A DNA stretch of 64,000 bases from Casimicrobiaceae bacterium (GTDB lineage Bacteria; Pseudomonadota; Gammaproteobacteria; Burkholderiales; Casimicrobiaceae): NCBI GenBank assembly GCA_026646885.1, contig JAPKHK010000001.1, forward strand, positions 664,501 to 728,500. The letters run 5' to 3'. Of this stretch, positions 56,708 through 64,000 are shown piece after piece; within the stretch, counting starts at the first letter, position 1; every line of letters begins with the position of its first letter. The notes under the pieces are model-generated. The model was given only the letters and a program-made list of their open reading frames with translations, made no database searches and was not told the DNA's origin. The position numbers and the translations under genes were made by a program.

Positions 56708-57648
56708 GCTTGAGGACACTCATTGATCGCGCCGTGCTTGCCGCCGGCCTGGTGCGCCTGGCGCGGCAACGCCACCATGATGCCGTGCCGGTGCTGATGT
56801 ACCACGGCGTCGTTGCCGACGATGAACCGCTGGCGGATGGTGATTGGCTGCAAGTTCGGGTCAGCGAGTTTCGGGAGCACATGGCCCATCTAGCCGAAAA
56901 CTATACGGTCTGCCGAATCGACGAGATCTTCGCTCAGCCCCCGCTCCCCAGCGAGCGTCCCCGCGCCTTGATCACCTTCGATGATGGCTACGCCAACAAT
57001 CTTCACCACGCACTGCCGGTTCTCAAGGAGTTCGGCCTTCCCGCGCTCATCTTCTTGGTGACGGGTCACATCGACACTCAACGCCTGTTTTGGTGGGATC
57101 GCTTGCATCTGGCCTGCCTCGGCGCGGCCGCACCCGACCCCGCGCAAGTGCGCGCTCTCAAGCAGCGCAGCCCACGCGACATCAAGTCCGCGGTGGATGC
57201 CTACCTCGCCGCCAAGCGCCTGAGCGCACCCGATTCCGCCCCCGAACCCTACCGCGCGCTTACTCTGAAGGAACTCGCCACGCTGGCAGACTCCGGGCTG
57301 ATCGAGTTTGGGTCCCACACTCATGGGCACGAAATTCTGGAACGCCTAAGCGCCGAGGAGGTCAGCGCGACACTTGAGGTTTCCGCCGAGCGCTTGCACA
57401 AGTGGGGACAAAAGGCGCGCCACTTCGCCGCACCGAATGGCGATTATCGCGATGACCAAATTCCGCTGATCGAGGCCGCCGGATACGCCTCCTGCTTCGC
57501 CACCGAAGAGGGGCTTTGGCGGCCACGAGAGCGGCCGTATCGAATCCCCCGTGTCGGTATCGGCCGCGGCACCACTCTCGAACGGTTCGCATTGCAGCTC
57601 TCGGGGCTCAAGTACTGGCTCAAACGGCCGGCCCAGGCGGAAGGCTGA
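56704..57648 (+). CDS. polysaccharide deacetylase (NodB fold)
   Basis: 314-residue carbohydrate esterase family 4 protein. The metal/nucleophile motif TFDDGY is at 91-96, LMYHGVV near 31-37, and the metal histidines are in SHTHGHEI. It removes N-acetyl groups from glycan amino sugars. No clear Sec signal is present (an N-terminal hydrophobic patch at 9-20 is weak), so it may be membrane associated or cytoplasmic. Four-base overlap with the GH16 gene. Confidence 0.88.
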   Translation: MSLRTLIDRAVLAAGLVRLARQRHHDAVPVLMYHGVVADDEPLADGDWLQVRVSEFREHMAHLAENYTVCRIDEIFAQPPLPSERPRALITFDDGYANNLHHALPVLKEFGLPALIFLVTGHIDTQRLFWWDRLHLACLGAAAPDPAQVRALKQRSPRDIKSAVDAYLAAKRLSAPDSAPEPYRALTLKELATLADSGLIEFGSHTHGHEILERLSAEEVSATLEVSAERLHKWGQKARHFAAPNGDYRDDQIPLIEAAGYASCFATEEGLWRPRERPYRIPRVGIGRGTTLERFALQLSGLKYWLKRPAQAEG

Positions 57649-57651
57649 ACC

Positions 57652-58755
57652 TTGGCCGCGACCGCTCGCGCTCGCCCTGTGACCCGCGCGGAGGCCGCGG
57701 TACGAGCCGCGGAATGGAATGCTCTGGCCGCCGCACTACCGTTTGCCTCGGTCTTCACGACCTGGGAGTGGGTGGATACATGGTGGAACCACTTCGGTGA
57801 AACCTACGAGCCCTGCACCCTTTTTGTCGAGCGCGGTGAAGAACTGCTGGGCGTCTTGCCCCTCGCGTTCAAAAAGCTCGGGTGGCATCGCGATGGTTTG
57901 GGAGGCCGGGTGCTGCTATACGCCAGCAGCTTGGAGCTATCCCCCGATCACCTCGATCTGATCGCCAAACCAGAGGAAGCCTCGGTCTGTCTCAAGGCCC
58001 TTGTCGACTACCTGCATCGCACTCCTGCCGCCTGGGACGTTCTCGATCTCTCCGGCCTTGCCGCTGGCGGAAACCTAGATCGACTATTCGCCAGCGGGTC
58101 GCTCTCCGGCAACCGGACGACACTCTCGCGAGCGCCCTATCTTGCGCTGGCGGGAACGTTTGACGACTATTTGCAGGCCTTCTCCGCCAAGGCCCGCTAT
58201 AACTTTGGACGTGCACTTCGCCAACTCGAGGCCCAAGGATTCACATTCGTCGAAGTGCAACCCGCGGAGGCAGACGCCTTCTTCCTGGACCTCTATGCAC
58301 TGCACGCTCGGCGATCCAGTGCGAAGGGCGTCGCCAGCACGTTTCAGGGAGAGTCCATCGCTCGCTTCCATCGCGAGCTGCTCCAGCGTACCGCGGGCCT
58401 TGGCTGGCATTGGAATCGCGCGCTGCGCGGCCCAAATGGCATGGTGGCCGGGATCTATGCCTACTTGGTCGCCGGCCGGATTGCCTATTATCAGATCGCC
58501 ATCGACCCGGTCTGGGAACGTTATAGCCCCGGGACGGCCCTGATCTTCGGGGCTTTGCGCGACGCCTATGCGAGCCGCGCCGCCGAATTCGACTTTCTCC
58601 GCGGCGAGGAAGAATACAAGCGGCGCTGGACCCGGGACGCCCGCGAGGTGGTTCGCTGGCGGCTCTTTGCCGCTACCCCGCGCGGCCTGCTCGCCAGATT
58701 CTGGAGCAGCGCATACGGGTGGGCCCGTCGCGCCAAACATCGCTGGCACGGTTGA
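57652..58755 (+). CDS. FemAB/CelD-type GNAT acyltransferase
   Basis: 367 residues of the BioF2-like GNAT family (CelD/FemAB-related) seen in exopolysaccharide loci. Family features: an N-terminal WNALAAALPFASVFTTWEWVDTWW block, a central YARRSSAKGVASTFQ-like stretch, and a C-terminal SPGTALIFGALRDAYASRAAEFDFLRGEEEYKRRW block. It starts at TTG 57652, three bases after the deacetylase stop. A role in acylating or aminoacylating the glycan is inferred from context only. Confidence 0.82.
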   Translation: MAATARARPVTRAEAAVRAAEWNALAAALPFASVFTTWEWVDTWWNHFGETYEPCTLFVERGEELLGVLPLAFKKLGWHRDGLGGRVLLYASSLELSPDHLDLIAKPEEASVCLKALVDYLHRTPAAWDVLDLSGLAAGGNLDRLFASGSLSGNRTTLSRAPYLALAGTFDDYLQAFSAKARYNFGRALRQLEAQGFTFVEVQPAEADAFFLDLYALHARRSSAKGVASTFQGESIARFHRELLQRTAGLGWHWNRALRGPNGMVAGIYAYLVAGRIAYYQIAIDPVWERYSPGTALIFGALRDAYASRAAEFDFLRGEEEYKRRWTRDAREVVRWRLFAATPRGLLARFWSSAYGWARRAKHRWHG

Positions 58756-58790
58756 CCAAGCCCAGGCGCGAAGGGCAGTGCGCGGGGCAA

Positions 58791-58809
58791 GTGTCCACTA
58801 GTAGGACAC
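58791..58809. repeat. short inverted repeat between convergent genes
   Basis: GTGTCC (58791-58796) and GGACAC (58804-58809) around ACTAGTA lie between the GNAT gene and the convergent ATPase gene. There is no T-run, so it is at most a weak bidirectional stop signal. Confidence 0.3.
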
Positions 58810-58852
58810 CTAGGATCGCCACCGCTCGAAGCGAGGGTCGCAGCCGGTTGGG

Positions 58853-60502
58853 CTATTGAACCGCTGGAACGGCGCTCAGTGTGGGCAGAAACTTGAACCA
58901 AAGGGCGCTCACCACGCTTTCCACTTCCGGCTCCGCCTCAAAGGGCCCCAAGTAGACTCGATAGACCCTGCCGCCCGTGCGCTCGGCCGCCACCAGTTTT
59001 ACCTTGGTCCACACTCGGCCCAAGGACTCCATCTCGGCCGACGCTGCCTCTTCAGAATCGAAGCTTGCATAATAGACGAAGCGGCGACCGGCAGCGTCTT
59101 GCACAACCATCATTTTCCGATTCAGGACCGGCAGCGACACTCTGCTCCCTGGCGCCAAGGCGTCGAGATTTTGGAGTTGCGGGTTTGCTGCGGTGAGGAT
59201 ATCGCGCACGGTAGCATTCCATGCGCCAAAGTGCTGTGAGGCCAGCAAGGCGAGACTGAGATCCGTTGTCGTCATGACCGTTCGCGCTTCGCTACCGCTC
59301 TTGCCTGGTACGTCCACCCCCAATCGTTGAGCCGATTCCAGAGTGGACACCGCAGTATCCATGCGCCGCGGCGCGTCGCCAAAGGAACTCGCCGATCGCC
59401 CGGAGGGTGGCGGCGTCGATTCGTGCTTTTGCAAACTGAACCATAGCGCGATGCCCCCCGTGAGCAACGCCAGCAGCCCCAGCAAGCCCACGATCAGAAG
59501 TAGGCCCCGCCCTGGCACAGAGCCCAGCGGCTCACCTTCCTGAAGCAGCCTGCCCGCGCCGGGAATGACGATCGGCAACGGCGCCGATTGGTTCGTGGCC
59601 GGCGCTTGGCTTGGACTTGTGCTTGCGCTGCGGATCACCGGCTCAGACGCGGCGGGAGCGGTCGAATTCGGAGAGTTTTCAGGCAGGTGCGAAATACCGC
59701 GTGTCGCTTTCATATTCGCCAAAGCTTCACGGGCCAGATGCTCGTCTATGGCGGGTGCGAACTTTCCATAAGCGTAGAGGAGACAATAGTCGCACGCTTG
59801 GTTGATAAGCCGAGGGCAACCACCGGAATAGTTGAACACTTGATCTGCGGCGGCCGGCGAAAAAAGCTCGGGATTGCCGTTGGCGATATGCAGGCGGTGG
59901 CGAATATAGTCAGCCGTCTCCACTCGATTGAGAGGACGCAAGTGGCAGGAGAGCGCAATACGCTGCTGCACTTGACGGAGCGAATATTGCGACAGGAGCG
60001 CGCCTAATTCATCCTGCCCGAGCAGGATGATCTGCAAGAGTTTGCGCGTGCTCGATTCGATATTCGAAATCAGCCGGATACCCTCGAGCGTCTTCACTGG
60101 CAATTGGTGCGCCTCGTCGATTACCAGCACCACATCGCGTTTCTCGGCCGCGAGTTCTGTCAGGCGTTGGCGCAAGGCGTCGATGGCCTCGGGGCCCTCG
60201 GATGTCACCGCCGGCAGGCCCACACGCGCGCGCACAGCGGCGATGATCTCCTCGGCAGAAACCCAGGGATATGCCACTTCGACGACCAGTGCGCCATCAC
60301 CCAACTCGGCCTTGAGCGCCTGTACCAGCATGGTCTTCCCAGTACCCACGTCGCCGGTGACAAGCAGAAACCCCTTGCCTTCGCGTATACCGTAAGTGAG
60401 CATCGCCAACGCGTCTCTGTGATTCGCGCTGCGATAGAAGAAACTGGGGTCGGGAGAATTCCGGAAGGGATGGGTCGCGAAACGAAAGAACTCCTCGTAC
60501 AT
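58853..60502 (-). CDS. ExeA-like AAA ATPase with periplasmic SPOR domain
   Basis: 549 residues. The cytoplasmic AAA domain at about 1-270 starts MYEEFFRF.THPF, with Walker A GDVGTGKT at 50-57, Walker B VVLVIDEAHQL at 124-134 and a sensor R-x-L region. A linker leads to one transmembrane helix at about 333-356. The periplasmic part has a short LysM-like segment (about 428-457, DILTAANPQLQNLDALAPGS) and a SPOR-like domain at about 466-545, with GGRVYRVYLGPFE near 510-522. It resembles the secretion ATPase of exosortase/PEP-CTERM loci and ExeA. SPOR domains bind denuded peptidoglycan. It lies two bases after the 174-residue gene, in the UXS operon. Confidence 0.85.
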   Translation of the reverse strand: MYEEFFRFATHPFRNSPDPSFFYRSANHRDALAMLTYGIREGKGFLLVTGDVGTGKTMLVQALKAELGDGALVVEVAYPWVSAEEIIAAVRARVGLPAVTSEGPEAIDALRQRLTELAAEKRDVVLVIDEAHQLPVKTLEGIRLISNIESSTRKLLQIILLGQDELGALLSQYSLRQVQQRIALSCHLRPLNRVETADYIRHRLHIANGNPELFSPAAADQVFNYSGGCPRLINQACDYCLLYAYGKFAPAIDEHLAREALANMKATRGISHLPENSPNSTAPAASEPVIRSASTSPSQAPATNQSAPLPIVIPGAGRLLQEGEPLGSVPGRGLLLIVGLLGLLALLTGGIALWFSLQKHESTPPPSGRSASSFGDAPRRMDTAVSTLESAQRLGVDVPGKSGSEARTVMTTTDLSLALLASQHFGAWNATVRDILTAANPQLQNLDALAPGSRVSLPVLNRKMMVVQDAAGRRFVYYASFDSEEAASAEMESLGRVWTKVKLVAAERTGGRVYRVYLGPFEAEPEVESVVSALWFKFLPTLSAVPAVQ

Positions 60503-60504
60503 CG

Positions 60505-61029
60505 CTATTCGTCCTCGACGACCTCGACGCCCTTGATCGGCAGCCTCTGCCTCACGCCGATCAAATGCACCCAGACGATGTCGCCTTTGTAGTTGTTGAT
60601 ATTGATGGGAACGCGATTGATGCCCTTCTCCAGCGGTATCCCACGCACGATCACCTGATTGGCGGGGACCATGTTGTTGGCGCGATCGTAATGGCCGATC
60701 GTGACGCGAAGGTCGATCTCGGCCTTGCTATAGTAAAAAGTGCTGTCGTCCTGCATGAAGACCGTGATGAAGCTGGGCGGGTCCTGCTCCCAGTGGGAAA
60801 CGTAAATCTTCCAGGCCCGCGTGTCGCGCGTGTCATTGTATGAGGTCGGGTAGTTCGGAACGTGAGTGACTTCATCGCCTTGAATGTAGAGCTTGCGGCG
60901 ATAGAGGAGGCCAGTGCGTGAGTGCTCGAAGACTTTGCCCTCCTCCACAACCTCGAAATCCTCTTCGTCCTCGGCCACCGCTGCCAGCGGCAGCGCAAAC
61001 ACGAATACGAACAGAAGGCGCCTGAACAT
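60505..61029 (-). CDS. secreted hypothetical protein of the UXS operon
   Basis: 174 residues with a Sec signal peptide (hydrophobic core at about 5-16, cleavage near AAVAEDE). The mature part is rich in aromatic beta-strand segments (LLYRRKLYIQG, WKIYVSHWEQDPPSF, FYYSKAEIDLRVTIG) and has no cysteines or metal motif. No family known to me. It sits between the ATPase and UXS genes with gaps of two and eight bases, so a periplasmic role in the glycan pathway is likely but not demonstrated. The open frame upstream to 61146 adds no family sequence. Confidence 0.7.
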   Translation of the reverse strand: MFRRLLFVFVFALPLAAVAEDEEDFEVVEEGKVFEHSRTGLLYRRKLYIQGDEVTHVPNYPTSYNDTRDTRAWKIYVSHWEQDPPSFITVFMQDDSTFYYSKAEIDLRVTIGHYDRANNMVPANQVIVRGIPLEKGINRVPININNYKGDIVWVHLIGVRQRLPIKGVEVVEDE

Positions 61030-61037
61030 GTTCGCCG

Positions 61038-61991
61038 CTACTTGAGGAGCCTGTCGAAATAGGCGATGGTCTGCACCAAGCCCTCCCGCAGAGGCACTTT
61101 CGGTTCCCAGCCCAGCTTGGTCTGCGCCAAGGAGATGTCCGGGCAACGACGTACCGGATCATCAGTCGGCAGCGGATGATAAACGATCTGCGAACGCGAT
61201 CCGGTAAGTTCCACTACCGTCTCGGCCAAACTGCGGATGGTAAATTCTCCCGGATTGCCAAGATTCACCGGCCCGCAGAAATCGTCAGGTGTATCCATCA
61301 GCCTTTGGAAACCATCGATCAAGTCGTCGACGTAGCAGAAAGACCGAGTCTGGGAACCGTCGCCGTAAATCGTTATTGGCTCGTTCTTCAAGGCCTGGAC
61401 GATGAAATTCGACACCACACGGCCGTCGTTGGGGTGCATGTTGGGTCCATAGGTGTTGAAAATACGGGCCACCTTGATGCGCACGTGATGCTGCTGAAAG
61501 TAATCGAAAAAGAGCGTTTCCGCGCAGCGCTTGCCCTCGTCATAACAGGAGCGACGCCCGATGGGGTTGACATGCCCCCAGTAATCCTCGCGCTGTGGAT
61601 GGACCTTGGGGTCGCCGTACACCTCGCTGGTCGAGGCCTGAAAGATCTTCGCCTTCACGCGCTTAGCCAGCCCCAGCATGTTGATCGCGCCGTGGACGCT
61701 CGTTTTGGTGGTCTGAACGGGGTCGAACTGGTAATGAACCGGAGAGGCCGGGCACGCCAAGTTATAGATCTCGTCGACCTCTACATAGAGCGGAAAAGTG
61801 ACGTCATGGCGCATGAATTCGAAGCGCTTGTAATCGAAGAGCGAGAGAATGTTTTCCTTGCTTCCGGTGAACAGATTGTCGGCGCAAACGATGTCATGGC
61901 CCTGTTCGAGTAGAGTTCGACAAAGATGCGAGCCGAGAAAGCCCGCGCCCCCGGTCACTAAAACCCGCTTGCCATAGAGTTGTTTCATCAT
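61038..61991 (-). CDS. UDP-glucuronate decarboxylase (UDP-xylose synthase)
   Basis: Converts UDP-glucuronate to UDP-xylose with internal NAD recycling. 317 residues, the usual size of the UXS group. [11 protein letters not shown] is at 13-23, the active-site loop is [10 protein letters not shown], the catalytic Tyr-x3-Lys is in SCYDEGKR, and [21 protein letters not shown] is characteristic. No UDP-glucose dehydrogenase is present in the window, so UDP-glucuronate is made elsewhere. It heads the three-gene operon UXS, hypothetical, ATPase. Confidence 0.93.
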   Translation of the reverse strand: MMKQLYGKRVLVTGGAGFLGSHLCRTLLEQGHDIVCADNLFTGSKENILSLFDYKRFEFMRHDVTFPLYVEVDEIYNLACPASPVHYQFDPVQTTKTSVHGAINMLGLAKRVKAKIFQASTSEVYGDPKVHPQREDYWGHVNPIGRRSCYDEGKRCAETLFFDYFQQHHVRIKVARIFNTYGPNMHPNDGRVVSNFIVQALKNEPITIYGDGSQTRSFCYVDDLIDGFQRLMDTPDDFCGPVNLGNPGEFTIRSLAETVVELTGSRSQIVYHPLPTDDPVRRCPDISLAQTKLGWEPKVPLREGLVQTIAYFDRLLK

Positions 61992-62047
61992 CTACCCCCT
62001 GCGCGCAGTTTAACCCTTCTCACCTCACGGCGGAACAACGCACGGAT

Positions 62048-62077
62048 TTGGCATTCCCTATCGATGTTTGTTATTGT
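62048..62077 (+). promoter_or_regulatory. tentative promoter of the carbamoyltransferase
   Basis: TTGGCA (62048-62053) and TATTGT (62072-62077) are 18 bases apart in the 179-base gap between the divergent UXS gene and the carbamoyltransferase. Both hexamers are imperfect. Confidence 0.3.
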
Positions 62078-62170
62078 AACCTGATAAGATGCGCCGTCGC
62101 GTGCCAGAAGCGGCTCCGGAAGACGGGGCGGGGTTTTCGGAACGCGCGCCGCGGGGGAGTTTTGGGGTCC

Positions 62171-64000
62171 ATGCATATTCTCGGTCTTTCGGCCTACTAC
62201 CACGACAGTGCTGCAGCGTTGCTGCGCGACGGTGAGATCGTCGCCGCCATTCAAGAAGAACGCCTGTCCCGGAAGAAGCATGACCCGCGTTTTCCCGCCC
62301 ACGCCATCCGTGCGTGTCTCGACGAAGCAGGGATCACTCTGGCGGATGTCAGCGACATCGTTTTTTATGATAAGCCACTCCTGAAGTTCGAACGTCTGCT
62401 CGAAACCTATATCGCCAGCGCCCCCCGTGGCTTCATCTCGTTTCTTGCGGCGATGCCGGCCTGGCTCAAGGAGAAGCTTTATCTCAAGAGTATCCTGCGC
62501 AAGGCGCTGAGCGAACTCTTGCCGGCGGGCAGCGGGTCGCTGCCGCCGTTGCGCTTTGCCGAGCATCACCAATCGCATGCGGCATCGGCGTTTTTCCCCA
62601 GCCCCTACGAGCGCGCGGCGGTACTATGCCTGGATGGAGTCGGTGAATGGGCCACCACCTCCGTTTGGCTCGGCGAGGGCAATCGACTCACCCCCCGATG
62701 GGAAATCAATTTTCCTCATTCACTGGGCTTGCTGTACTCCGCCATGACCTATTTCACCGGTTTCAAGGTCAATTCCGGGGAATACAAGTTGATGGGGCTC
62801 GCGCCCTATGGTGAGCCACGCTTCGTGGAAACCATCATGGAGAAGCTGCTTGACCTCAAAGAAGATGGCAGCTTTCGCCTCAACATGGGCTATTTTGATT
62901 TCGCCACGGGCCTGACCATGACCAATCGGCGCTTCGCCGAGCTCTTCGGTGGTCCGCCGCGCGCGCCCGAATCGCCGGTGACCCAGCGGGAAATGGACTT
63001 GGCACGGTCTATCCAGGCAGTCACCGAAGAGGTCGTGCTTCGATTGGCCCGCACGGTACACCGCGAGCTCGGCACTGAATTCCTCTGCCTGGCCGGTGGC
63101 GTTGCCCTCAACTGTGTTGCCAACGGGCGCTTGCTCCGCGAGGGTCCTTTTCGCGACATCTGGATTCAGCCTGCCGCCGGGGATGCCGGGGGGGCTCTGG
63201 GCGCCGCCCTCGCCTGCTGGCATCAATACCACGGCAAACCACGCCAAGCGCAATCGCCCGACGGCATGCGCGGCGCCTATCTGGGACCACAGAGCAGTCG
63301 GGAGCAAATCAAGGGTTATCTCGATTCCATTGGAGCGAAATATCGCGAACGCGACGCAGCGAGCCTGCCCGACGAAGTGGCCGGCCTGCTCGCCAGCGAG
63401 AACGTCGTCGGTTGGTTTCAGGGTCGCATGGAGTTCGGCCCCCGAGCATTGGGAGGGCGTTCCATTCTGGGCGACCCGCGCAGCCCAAGAATGCAGTCCG
63501 TGATGAATCTCAAGATCAAGTACCGCGAGTCGTTCCGGCCTTTTGCACCTGCCGTGCTGGCGGAGCACTTGGGCGAATGCTTCGAGCTCGATCGCCCGAG
63601 CCCCTACATGCTGATTGTCGCACCCGTACGCGAAAGCCTGCGAATCGCCATGACGCCGGAGCAGCACCGGCTCTTTGGCATCGAGAAACTCAATGTCCCG
63701 CGCTCGACGCTCCCGGCCATCACCCATGTTGACTATTCCGCACGGGTCCAGACCGTGCACGAGCAGACCAATCCGCGTTTCACCGCCGTCTTGCGGGCCT
63801 TTCACGCGCGCACTGGCTGCCCAGTACTGGTGAACACCTCCTTCAACGTGCGCGGCGAACCCATCGTTGGCTCGCCCCAGGACGCCTATCGCTGCTTCAT
63901 GCGCACTGAAATGGATTATCTAGTGCTTGAGGGTTTCGTCCTCGACAAGCGCGAGCAGCCCGCTTTCGCCGACTCCGGCGATTGGCGCAAGGAATTCGAA
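62171..64000 (+). CDS. carbamoyltransferase of the NodU/CmcH family (runs off window end)
   Basis: The frame opens at ATG 62171 and has no stop for 610 codons, to the last base of the window, so the C-terminus is cut. It transfers a carbamoyl group from carbamoyl phosphate, through an adenylate, to a hydroxyl on a sugar or natural product. An N-terminal TsaD-like domain starts ILGLSAYYHDSAAALLRDG, with HHQSHAASAF near 135-145; the C-terminal domain has WFQGRMEFGPRALGGRSI and VLVNTSFNVRGEPIV. The gene is divergent from UXS. Carbamoylation of the locus glycan is a reasonable inference. At 610 residues it is close to the complete family length. Confidence 0.92.
   Translation, partial: MHILGLSAYYHDSAAALLRDGEIVAAIQEERLSRKKHDPRFPAHAIRACLDEAGITLADVSDIVFYDKPLLKFERLLETYIASAPRGFISFLAAMPAWLKEKLYLKSILRKALSELLPAGSGSLPPLRFAEHHQSHAASAFFPSPYERAAVLCLDGVGEWATTSVWLGEGNRLTPRWEINFPHSLGLLYSAMTYFTGFKVNSGEYKLMGLAPYGEPRFVETIMEKLLDLKEDGSFRLNMGYFDFATGLTMTNRRFAELFGGPPRAPESPVTQREMDLARSIQAVTEEVVLRLARTVHRELGTEFLCLAGGVALNCVANGRLLREGPFRDIWIQPAAGDAGGALGAALACWHQYHGKPRQAQSPDGMRGAYLGPQSSREQIKGYLDSIGAKYRERDAASLPDEVAGLLASENVVGWFQGRMEFGPRALGGRSILGDPRSPRMQSVMNLKIKYRESFRPFAPAVLAEHLGECFELDRPSPYMLIVAPVRESLRIAMTPEQHRLFGIEKLNVPRSTLPAITHVDYSARVQTVHEQTNPRFTAVLRAFHARTGCPVLVNTSFNVRGEPIVGSPQDAYRCFMRTEMDYLVLEGFVLDKREQPAFADSGDWRKEFE

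Overview
This is a 64-kb, GC-rich, densely coded bacterial chromosome segment, most likely from a betaproteobacterium. That placement is inferred from the pyrG-kdsA-eno-ftsB gene order, the ppsA/ppsR pair, the abundant c-di-GMP type signalling genes and the exosortase-type glycan genes; I see no rRNA or other marker that would fix the genus. Three tRNA genes are present: Ala-GGC, Glu-TTC and Val-CAC. I found no insertion sequence, prophage or CRISPR array.

Layout. (1) 0.1-7.7 kb, minus strand: a glycan synthesis and ABC-export locus with cysC, an ABC ATPase fused to a phosphatase/sulfatase-superfamily domain, gmd, two glycosyltransferases and an ABC-2 permease. (2) 8.0-11.8 kb, plus strand: a DUF1800/DUF1501 secreted pair with a small secreted cysteine-pair protein. 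(3) 12.0-25.9 kb, minus strand: a signalling island of receivers, a degenerate HD-GYP protein, large PAS kinases, an HDOD protein, a GGDEF-EAL protein flanked by receivers, an ANTAR antiterminator/histidine kinase pair, and a Ser/Thr kinase carrying Sel1 repeats. (4) 26-29 kb: tRNA-Ala and tRNA-Glu, arsC with a truncated ArsR-like gene, an SDR gene and a YgfX-like gene. (5) 29-37 kb: PEP synthase and its regulatory kinase/phosphatase, a PHP phosphoesterase, a nitronate monooxygenase-like protein, a CRP/FNR regulator, an rRNA methyltransferase and ftsB. (6) 37-43 kb: the core genes eno, kdsA, pyrG and gltX. (7) 43-50 kb: a six-PAS kinase, tRNA-Val, and a thiolase overlapping a BtuCD-type importer. 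(8) 50.5-64 kb: a second glycan locus with an initiating polyprenyl sugar transferase, glycosyltransferases, GH16, polysaccharide deacetylase, a FemAB/CelD-type acyltransferase, an AAA ATPase with a periplasmic SPOR domain, UDP-xylose synthase and a carbamoyltransferase that runs off the window end.

How the parts fit. The two glycan loci supply precursors (GDP-4-keto-6-deoxymannose, UDP-xylose), assemble glycan on a lipid carrier or export it by ABC transporter, and decorate it (deacetylation, acyl transfer, carbamoylation, perhaps sulfate- or phosphate-type chemistry). The signalling island between them looks like a c-di-GMP and phosphorelay control module that could act on such surface glycans, but nothing in the sequence proves that link. 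The strongest novelty candidates are the ABC-ATPase/alkaline-phosphatase-superfamily fusion next to cysC, the degenerate HD-GYP protein within the signalling island, and the ATPase-SPOR protein in the second glycan locus.
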